This document shows positions 42,522 through 48,340 of a stretch of DNA of 48,340 bases, in pieces. This DNA is from DATKKG01 sp035543015 (GTDB lineage Archaea; Thermoproteota; Nitrososphaeria; Conexivisphaerales; DTJL01). Every line of letters begins with the position of its first letter. Position 1 is the stretch's first letter. The translations under genes were made by a program, and so were the position numbers. The stretch is from contig DATKKG010000085.1 of assembly GCA_035543015.1 (NCBI GenBank), positions 1-48,340 of the forward strand. The letters run 5' to 3'. The notes beneath the pieces are model-generated. The model ran no database searches and had not been told where the DNA came from. It saw nothing but the letters and a program-made list of their open reading frames with translations.

Positions 42522-43532
42522 GTGAAAGTGAAGTTCCTAGTAACTCCGGTGGGCCTGATGTCCGGGAACATCATATCAGCCGCAAGGCTCAGGGAGGCAC
42601 TTGAGCGAGAAGGAGTGACCGTTACCGATGAAAAGGATGAAAGGAGCTACGACCTCCTGCACGTGCATACCCCGTTCCCTCCAGGGAACGCGTTGGAGGT
42701 GAGAAGAGCGAAGCATGCGGGCATCCCCGTGATTATGCACACCCACACGACGGCCGAAGACGCCGAGGGGACGTGGACAGGCAGCGGCGTCCTGTCAGGC
42801 TGGGTTGGACGATACCTCAACGCCTTCTACAACATGGCCGACCTCGTTCTCAGCCCCAGCGAGTGGACCAAGGCCCGCCTCAGGGCCAGAGGTCTGAAGG
42901 CTCCGGTGGAGGTCCTAAGCAACGGGATCGACCTGGGGGAGTTCAGCTTCGATGGTGCGAAGAGGGCAAGATTCAGGGACAGGATCGGGCTGAGCGAGGG
43001 CCGGAAGACCGTCTACCTTGTGGGCGTGGTGTGCCTCAAGAAGGGCGTCGAGGTGATCCCGAAGGTGGCGAGGCTCCTGCCGGACTTGGACTTCGTGTGG
43101 GTGGGAAGGAGGTCCAACCTCTATCATCCGGTGAAAGTTCGAAGGGCTATCTCACTGTGCACCCCCAACGTCAGGTTCGTCGGCGGGATCGGTGATGTCC
43201 TAGAAGCCCATTGCGGGGGGGACGTCTTCTTCGCTCCTTCCTTCGCAGAGAACCAAGGCATAGCTGTCATGGAAGCCATGGCTGTGGGGAGGCCGGTGGT
43301 GGCGCGCCGCCTGCCGGTCTACGAGGGCCTCCTAGAGGACGGCAGGAACGCCTTGCTAGGAGAGTCCCCGGAGGATTTCGCCGGAGCGCTGGAGCGGGCC
43401 GCGAATGACGAGCCCCTTGCCCGATCCATGGCGAGCAGGGCCAGAAACTCCCTGGAGGGCCATGACATGGCAAAGGTCGCCGGGAGGTTAGTCTCCTTCT
43501 ACGACTCGCTCCTGGAGCGCAAGTCTTTTTAG
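42522..43532 (+). CDS. GT4 glycosyltransferase, glycolipid synthase-like
   Basis: 336 aa from GTG 42522. GT-B fold with KVKFLVTPVGLMSGN at the N terminus, VIMHTHTTAEDAEG near 70, VLSNGIDLGEF near 135, VYLVGVVCLKKGVEVIPKVA near 165, and the EX7E block FAENQGIAVMEAMAVGRP near 245. The overall layout resembles diacylglycerol glucosyl/galactosyltransferases, so it may glycosylate a membrane lipid. It is one of two plus-strand genes, paired with the radical SAM gene at 43556. Confidence 0.88.
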   Translation: MKVKFLVTPVGLMSGNIISAARLREALEREGVTVTDEKDERSYDLLHVHTPFPPGNALEVRRAKHAGIPVIMHTHTTAEDAEGTWTGSGVLSGWVGRYLNAFYNMADLVLSPSEWTKARLRARGLKAPVEVLSNGIDLGEFSFDGAKRARFRDRIGLSEGRKTVYLVGVVCLKKGVEVIPKVARLLPDLDFVWVGRRSNLYHPVKVRRAISLCTPNVRFVGGIGDVLEAHCGGDVFFAPSFAENQGIAVMEAMAVGRPVVARRLPVYEGLLEDGRNALLGESPEDFAGALERAANDEPLARSMASRARNSLEGHDMAKVAGRLVSFYDSLLERKSF

Positions 43533-43533
43533 A
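43526..43533 (+). promoter_or_regulatory. TATA box for the 43556 radical SAM gene
   Basis: TTTTTAGA, overlapping the end of the GT4 gene, is centred about 26-27 bases before ATG 43556, so a leaderless transcript could start here in addition to read-through. Confidence 0.45.
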
Positions 43534-43555
43534 CCCATGGGCTCTCCAGACCGTA

Positions 43556-44521
43556 ATGCCCCGGCTGAGGCGCCTTCCCGCAGCGAAGTACGCGGCAACG
43601 GCCAAGTACGTCGTGGCAGACTACTCGGCGAGGGACTTCCGCTACCCGTTCTACTGCTCCTTCAAGGTGATACAGAGGTGCGACTCGAGGTGCGACTTCT
43701 GCAACGTGTGGCGTTCGCGGATGCCTGACTTGCCCAAATCGAAGGTCCTGAAGGTGATCGACAACGTCGCCGACTCGAGCGTCCTTCTACTCAGCCTGGA
43801 AGGCGGGGAGCCCCTTCTCAGGAGCGATATCGGCGACGTACTTGAGTATGTCAGGGCCAAGCCCCTCTACCTTCTCTTCACGACGAGCGGGAAGCTCTTC
43901 GACAGGCGCCCCATGAAGGAGTACTCCCGATGGATCGACTTCCTTCACGTCAGCATAGACGAAGGGCACGGCAACATGGACCTCTACGAATCCCTGGGTG
44001 AGTTCGTCTCATGGGGCCCGATCACATGCGTGCAGATCGTAGTGACGAAGCAGGACCTCCCGGCGCTGGAGGAGAAGGTCCGCAGGTGCCACCTGTCGGG
44101 AGCCAAGGCGGTGGTGATGCCCGCCTGTCGCATTCCAGGTACGCCCGACTACCTCCCCGAAATGAACGCGTTTCGAAGAGAGGTCTCTCGCCTCAAGCTG
44201 AAGTACCCGGGGACCATAATCACCACTGACAAGTACCTCCGCTCTTTGGACGAGGCCCACGCCTGCAACGCGGCATCCATCATAGTCGACGCCGACGGCC
44301 GCCTTTGCTACCCCTGCCGGACCTTGATGGACAAGAGCATAGACGCCTCTGAGGAGCCATTGATGGAGTTCCTGTCGTCGAGAAGCGCGGCGGAGAGCAG
44401 GGAGAGGATGCGGGCCTGCAGCCTGAACTGCCACTGGTATCAGTACTTCGCCACAGACTCCTTCCTGTCGCCCAGGGGTGTCCTTTCCTCGCTCAGGCCA
44501 TACCTGGACAGCCTGTTCTAG
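43556..44521 (+). CDS. Radical SAM/SPASM protein
   Basis: 321 aa. Canonical CX3CX2C cluster motif: CDSRCDFC at about 42-49, preceded by SFKVIQR. The GGE-type SAM motif is LEGGEPLL near 80. The C-terminal SPASM-like cysteines are RLCYPCR near 260 and CSLNCHWYQ near 295, for auxiliary clusters. Proteins with this layout modify peptides, lipids or cofactors. Its 23-base spacing from the glycolipid-type GT4 suggests a lipid or glycolipid substrate; archaeal radical SAM enzymes that cross-link or modify tetraether lipids are precedents. The substrate is not shown by sequence. Confidence 0.9.
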   Translation: MPRLRRLPAAKYAATAKYVVADYSARDFRYPFYCSFKVIQRCDSRCDFCNVWRSRMPDLPKSKVLKVIDNVADSSVLLLSLEGGEPLLRSDIGDVLEYVRAKPLYLLFTTSGKLFDRRPMKEYSRWIDFLHVSIDEGHGNMDLYESLGEFVSWGPITCVQIVVTKQDLPALEEKVRRCHLSGAKAVVMPACRIPGTPDYLPEMNAFRREVSRLKLKYPGTIITTDKYLRSLDEAHACNAASIIVDADGRLCYPCRTLMDKSIDASEEPLMEFLSSRSAAESRERMRACSLNCHWYQYFATDSFLSPRGVLSSLRPYLDSLF

Positions 44522-44525
44522 GGGC

Positions 44526-45599
44526 TCAGCCGCTCCTTCCTGTCTGAGTGATGACGTCGACCGCCTTCGCGACCGCCTTCTCGGTGGAGTGCATCAGGGG
44601 AGGGGCCTTGAATGAAAGCGCATCGTCGAGTTGCCTCTGAAAGTCGAGGTCTCTTTCGCTGACGCTGTAGAAGGTCTGGCGCTGCATGTGGTGCCTCGCC
44701 AGGTACTCCTGCTCTAGCTGCCCCGTGGTGGGCACCAGGAAGCCCCTCTTCTTCAGGACCGAGAGGTCCATCAGGGTGGAGTAGCCCGACCTGGCCACCA
44801 CTATCTTCGACCTGTTCAGCAGCTCCTCCCTCTCGTTCCTGCTCATGTAGGACCGAAGATACGGCCTTTCGTGCCCGTTATCCTCGGGTTTGCCCAGAGA
44901 GACGACCACCTTCCCACCGTAGCCCTTCAGCTGGCTCCTGACCAGGCGCTCGAAGGAGGTCCTCATGGGCTCTGGGCCTGATATCGACACGAAGACGTCT
45001 ATGTCCTCGGGCGAAGGTCGGCGGGCGAACTCGGAGAGGACGCCGACGTAGTTGATCTTGCTCTCGTCGAAGATCGAGAGGTCGTGAGCAAGGCGCCCCG
45101 CCAGCCCGTCCTCCTCGAAGTCGGGGACTAGCACCCCCGCATACCTGTCCAGGAAGTACTTGTTGTAGACCTCGGTGCCGTCCTCCAGGATTCGGCTGCC
45201 CAGGGGGTTCAGGATCCTCAGCTGGTGCCCCATGAAGAAGGATGGGACGTCCCTCGAGTAGAAGCCAAAGCGATTGTCGGAGAAGATGACGTCGAAGTGC
45301 CGCTCCATGAGGAACCTCCTGACGTAGTCGTGCTCGTGGAACATCGCCGTCACGTAGACTGGGAACCTCATTAGCGTCGCCAAGGCCAAGAAGCTGGAAT
45401 TGGGGATATTGGGGGGAAGGTAGTCTTCCAGGTGGGCGAAAGTGACACCGCCGCCTAGCTCCTGCTTCAGCATGGTAAGCGCCCTCCCGCTGGACACGAC
45501 TGTAACGTCGTGCCCTTCTTCGACTGTCTTCCTAATGATTGGGAGGGTGCGCGTGGCGTGTCCCAGGCCCCAGGCGCACACGCCGAATAGCATTCTCAT
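44526..45599 (-). CDS. GT28/MurG-like glycosyltransferase
   Basis: 357 aa from ATG 45599. N-terminal glycine loop FGVCAWGLGHATRTLPII (about 5-22), the usual acceptor-side motif of MurG-type enzymes, and the C-terminal donor-site stretch VVARSGYSTLMDLSVLKKRGFLVPT near 265-290 with a Q-rich helix (GQLEQEYLARHH). No membrane helix. It would transfer a sugar to a lipid acceptor at the membrane surface, like MJ1255-type archaeal proteins. It converges with the radical SAM gene (gap 4 bases). Confidence 0.88.
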   Translation of the reverse strand: MRMLFGVCAWGLGHATRTLPIIRKTVEEGHDVTVVSSGRALTMLKQELGGGVTFAHLEDYLPPNIPNSSFLALATLMRFPVYVTAMFHEHDYVRRFLMERHFDVIFSDNRFGFYSRDVPSFFMGHQLRILNPLGSRILEDGTEVYNKYFLDRYAGVLVPDFEEDGLAGRLAHDLSIFDESKINYVGVLSEFARRPSPEDIDVFVSISGPEPMRTSFERLVRSQLKGYGGKVVVSLGKPEDNGHERPYLRSYMSRNEREELLNRSKIVVARSGYSTLMDLSVLKKRGFLVPTTGQLEQEYLARHHMQRQTFYSVSERDLDFQRQLDDALSFKAPPLMHSTEKAVAKAVDVITQTGRSG

Positions 45600-45678
45600 T
45601 GGGGTCAGACGGCTTGAGACTGTTACGCGCGAATGGTATTTTAGGTTTGGGTCTGCGAGTCCGGGGCCCGCCCATGCT

Positions 45679-46416
45679 TCACTCTCGCCAAGTCCTGTCG
45701 GCGCGCGATCGGAACCCGTAGATGGTCCACATCAACGCGAAGACGACGTTGTAGATCCACCTTCCCCTCGCCTTGGAACTCCTTATCTCGAGCACGGATG
45801 AGCGGATGCTGTCCGCGGAGAGCATTGAACCCCAGGTCTTGAAGTGCCGGCACTGGGCCGAGAAGCTCTTGACGACGCGGTAGCCTTTGGACTCGATCCA
45901 CTCCTTGATGAAGGCGTCTTCCATCGTATGAAGGCTCTCTGGGATATCGATGTCCCTGACCGCGTTCGAACGGATGAGGATGTCGTGGCATCCGCCTCTC
46001 ATGTCGAAGACCTGAGCCTCCATCCACATCAGTGAACGGATCGTGAAGTCGCCCGTCGCGGAACCGGGTATGTCGACTCCCCAGACAGCCCCGACCCCCG
46101 GGGCCAGGGACTCCGATGCCTTCTGGAACCAACCCTTGCAGAGGACGACGTCGCTGTCGACGAAGGCGAAGAGGTCCGTCCTGACTTCACGGATGCCCGT
46201 CTCCCTAGCCTTTCCCCTCGTACCCCTCTCCTGGATGACCTTCACGTTGCCGTGAGCGGCGTTGTACTCCGCAATTATGTCAAGAGTGCCGTCCCGCGAG
46301 AAGGCGTCGACGACAATCAGTCTGCCGACGGGGATGCCGGCGTAGACGGAGTCGAGGCACTCCCTCAGTACCCCTTGGCTGTCCTTCGTCAACAGGACTA
46401 CGTCGACCTTCTCCAC
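45679..46416 (-). CDS. GT2 glycosyltransferase, short soluble type
   Basis: 245 aa from GTG 46416. GT-A motifs: VDVVLLTKDSQG near 4, IVVDAFSRDGT near 35, and DXD in AFVDSDVVLCKGW near 85. A later TMEDAFIKEWIESKGYRV near 165 carries the catalytic-base region. One weak hydrophobic stretch near the end (IYNVVFALMWTIYGF). It probably extends the glycan after the first sugar is placed. Confidence 0.87.
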   Translation of the reverse strand: MEKVDVVLLTKDSQGVLRECLDSVYAGIPVGRLIVVDAFSRDGTLDIIAEYNAAHGNVKVIQERGTRGKARETGIREVRTDLFAFVDSDVVLCKGWFQKASESLAPGVGAVWGVDIPGSATGDFTIRSLMWMEAQVFDMRGGCHDILIRSNAVRDIDIPESLHTMEDAFIKEWIESKGYRVVKSFSAQCRHFKTWGSMLSADSIRSSVLEIRSSKARGRWIYNVVFALMWTIYGFRSRADRTWRE

Positions 46417-46525
46417 AACGGGCCGTTCGCCCTGCGTCTCTAATTAGATTTCCATGGCTGGCCGGCTGGCTAGGGGAGACGATAATACGAGAAGCAGGGC
46501 TCGGGTGAGGATGAAGAAATAAGGA

Positions 46526-46545
46526 GCCGGGGGTGGGCCCCCGGC
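46526..46545. terminator. Strong GC hairpin between the glycan locus and the ABC genes
   Basis: GCCGGGGG-TGGG-CCCCCGGC gives a perfect 8-bp stem with a 4-base loop, 30 bases past the end of the ABC permease gene (minus strand). It is the cleanest hairpin in the window and a candidate terminator of the ABC transcript, although it lacks the U-rich tail seen in archaeal terminators. Confidence 0.5.
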
Positions 46546-46574
46546 CTCGGATCGTCGCTGGCTGGCGGTCCCGC

Positions 46575-47474
46575 CTACCTAGACAGCAGCCTGCGCGCCA
46601 TTATCTGGCCGACGATGGCCATGATGATGGCGAAGGCTCCCAGGTACAGGAATTCGTACCACAGCCCCGTCATGCCAGGAGAACCGAGGAGCAGCTGCCT
46701 GCTTATGTCGGCAGCGTAGCTGACCGGGTTCAGGCGCACGACGGGCTGAAGCCAGGTGGGCATGAAGGACACAGGGAACATGGCGTTGCTGGCGAACAGC
46801 AGCGGCAGGTTGAGCAGGTTCATCAGAGCCATCTGGGTCTCCCAGCTGGTGGCCCTAAGGGCCAGAGTGACGAAGAGGGAGCCGAACCCGAGCAGCATCA
46901 GGAAGAGGGCGACGAACGTGCCCAATATCCCTAGAGCCGAGATGTGGGATATGTCCATGCCCAACCCCACCGCGATGACCAGGACGATCGCAGCCTGGAT
47001 GATGCCTCTGATGGCGGAGTTGAGGACCTTGCTGACGGGGATCACGTTCCTGGAGATCGGGGTGCTGAGGAACTTGTTGAGTATGCCGAACCTCCTGTCC
47101 CAGACTATGGACATCCCGGTGAACATGGCCGTGAAGAGGGTGATGAAAGAGAGCATCCCGACCGCGAGGTACGAGAAGTAGTCGGAAGTGCCGAAGGTGT
47201 TCAGCATCATCGTCTTTGCCAGTGCGGCCATCTCCTGCGGAGTGACACCGGGTATGTTGAATGTGCTGCCCGAGAAGATGGCACCGATGTTCATCGCCTT
47301 GCCGAAGAGGCCCATCCATATCAGGGGCTGCACGAGCGACATCGCGAGGACGAACGGAGCCTTGTACCACTTCTTCAGCTCCCTGTTGGTCAGCGCCCAG
47401 ACCCCATGGAGCGGGCTCTTGTTCACCCTGACCTGTTCTGGGTCTATCGTCTTCTGGCCTGACATTGCGGTCAC
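46575..47474 (-). CDS. ABC-2 type transporter permease
   Basis: 299 aa (GTG 47474; ATG 47465 is an equally good start). One helix near 35-55, a large extracytoplasmic segment (GAIFSGSTFNIPGVTP), then five helices. The ABC-2 signature occurs near 215-235 (LGFGSLFVTLALRATSWET) with NLPLLFASNAMFPVSFMP after it. It pairs with the ATPase at 47477, whose stop lies two bases upstream. Such DrrB-type exporters pump lipids, drugs or polysaccharides. The neighbouring glycan locus makes polysaccharide or glycolipid export plausible, but a drug or lipid role is equally possible. Confidence 0.9.
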   Translation of the reverse strand: MTAMSGQKTIDPEQVRVNKSPLHGVWALTNRELKKWYKAPFVLAMSLVQPLIWMGLFGKAMNIGAIFSGSTFNIPGVTPQEMAALAKTMMLNTFGTSDYFSYLAVGMLSFITLFTAMFTGMSIVWDRRFGILNKFLSTPISRNVIPVSKVLNSAIRGIIQAAIVLVIAVGLGMDISHISALGILGTFVALFLMLLGFGSLFVTLALRATSWETQMALMNLLNLPLLFASNAMFPVSFMPTWLQPVVRLNPVSYAADISRQLLLGSPGMTGLWYEFLYLGAFAIIMAIVGQIMARRLLSR

Positions 47475-47476
47475 CT

Positions 47477-48340
47477 CTACCTCCTGGCCCTCGACATCGT
47501 CATGCGCGTGCTCATGGTCTCCTCCCAGTTGGCCTGCTCATCGCGAATGCGCCTGCCAGTGATGGCGAGGTAGACTTCGTCAAGAGTGGGCTTCGTGACT
47601 GAGATTCTGGAGATGTGGATGCCCTTGTCCCTGACGACCTCTATTATCTCGGGGGCGGCCGCCTCGCCCATTTCGACCATGACGCGGTACGTGTGGCCCT
47701 CCTTCTTGACGGTCTTGACGAGCTCCACTTTCTTGAGATCGTCTGAGATGTCTGCCGCGTCCTCCCTGACATCTATCTCGACCACGTCCCCTCCCAGGCT
47801 GTCCTTGAGCTCCTTGGGGGAGCCGAGTTTCAGAATCTTGCCATTGTCTATGACCGCGATCCTGTCGCACATGATGTCCGCCTCCTCGAGGTAGTGGGTC
47901 GTCATGAAGAGGGTCATCCTGTACTCCTCCTTCAGCTTCTTGATGTAGTCCCATACGGCGGTCCTGGTCTGAACGTCAAGGCCCAGAGTGGGCTCGTCCA
48001 GGAAGAGCAGCCTGGGTCTGCTTATGAGGCCGCATGCGAGCTCCAGCCTCCTTCTCATCCCACCCGAATACGTGTCGACCTTCCTCTTCGCGGCCGAATC
48101 GAGCTCGACCAGCTTGAGCAGCCCCCACGCCCTGTCCTTAGAAACCGAACGGGGAATGCCGTAGAGGTCGGCGCAGAGAAGGACGTTCTCGATGCCGGAG
48201 AGATCCTCGTCGGCGGTGTACTCCTGCGGCACCACGCCGACCGACCTCCGCACCTCCATGGCGTCCTTGACGATGTCATAGCCACAGATCGTGGCCTTCC
48301 CTGAAGTGGGCTTCAGGATCGTGGTGAGCATGTTGATCGT
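47477..48340 (-). CDS. ABC transporter ATPase (DrrA-like), truncated at the window end
   Basis: Readable for 287 codons; the frame is open to base 48340, so the N terminus with Walker A is outside. Visible motifs: Q-loop VPQEYTADEDLSG, signature YSGGMRRRLELACGL, Walker B LLFLDEPTLGLD, and H-loop MTTHYLEEAD. A C-terminal domain of about 110 residues (VVEIDVREDAADI to the end) is the regulatory tail typical of DrrA/NatA exporters. It forms one unit with the ABC-2 permease downstream. Confidence 0.95.
   Translation of the reverse strand, partial: TINMLTTILKPTSGKATICGYDIVKDAMEVRRSVGVVPQEYTADEDLSGIENVLLCADLYGIPRSVSKDRAWGLLKLVELDSAAKRKVDTYSGGMRRRLELACGLISRPRLLFLDEPTLGLDVQTRTAVWDYIKKLKEEYRMTLFMTTHYLEEADIMCDRIAVIDNGKILKLGSPKELKDSLGGDVVEIDVREDAADISDDLKKVELVKTVKKEGHTYRVMVEMGEAAAPEIIEVVRDKGIHISRISVTKPTLDEVYLAITGRRIRDEQANWEETMSTRMTMSRARR

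Overview
The window is high-GC archaeal chromosome. The evidence is a transcription factor B, an Alba chromatin protein, archaeal TATA boxes at leaderless or short-leader spacing, an archaeal pilus/archaellum-type secretion ATPase, and a relict integrase whose N-terminal domain resembles archaeal tyrosine recombinases. A cysteine-rich protein resembling the thaumarchaeal TackOD1 type points towards the TACK/Thaumarchaeota (Nitrososphaeria) side, but I cannot fix the lineage by reading alone. There is no rRNA and no CRISPR array. GTG and TTG starts are common, and a few genes seem to lack any ATG, GTG or TTG at the expected place.

Layout. (1) 1-2.9 kb: a secretion ATPase with an added C-terminal winged helix, convergent with a multi-zinc-finger protein. 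(2) 2.95-8.2 kb: tRNA-Arg(CCG) followed by an integration hotspot. Two decayed copies (4374-4486 and 7185-7298) of a ~113-bp unit, consisting of a tRNA 3'-end-like sequence plus the start of an integrase gene, divide the stretch into segments. These carry a class III adenylate cyclase fused to ACT-like domains, an integrase remnant, a small membrane protein, Alba, TFB and a radical SAM protein with unusual cysteine spacing. (3) 8.2-17.1 kb: an aldo-keto reductase, a FemAB/CelD-like acyltransferase, a membrane-anchored heptad-repeat stalk protein, a Wzx-type flippase, and a Tat-exported protein coupled to a large beta-helix-like protein. (4) 17.6-46.4 kb: a large, mostly minus-strand glycan-assembly locus. 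It holds about six GT4, four GT2 and one GT28/MurG-like glycosyltransferase, a polytopic membrane protein (possible GT-C), a polysaccharide deacetylase, two P-loop kinase-like proteins, a nucleotidyltransferase, a Gfo/Idh oxidoreductase, a CPBP protease, three further FemAB/CelD-like proteins, a split DUF1616 pair, and a radical SAM/SPASM protein beside a GT4. (5) 46.5-48.3 kb: an ABC-2 type exporter whose ATPase runs off the window.

How it works together (inference): cytosolic GT4/GT2/GT28 enzymes would build a lipid-linked or exopolysaccharide glycan. A dolichyl-phosphate sugar synthase-like GT2 would feed membrane glycosyltransferases, and the flippase at 13 kb and possibly the ABC-2 system would move product outward. 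Sequon-rich surface proteins (stalk, Tat proteins) are plausible acceptors or co-displayed proteins. The FemAB/CelD-like acyltransferases would decorate the product. Many gene junctions overlap by four bases (ATGA, GTGA, TTGA) or lie a few bases apart, indicating long polycistronic units on the minus strand.

The points most worth following are the cyclase-ACT fusion in the hotspot, the repeated integration scars, the reversed split DUF1616 pair, the two tandem GT4 genes whose homology-predicted starts fall on ACG, the TFB with its first zinc knuckle out of frame, and the paralogous Tat beta-helix genes at both ends of the glycan locus.
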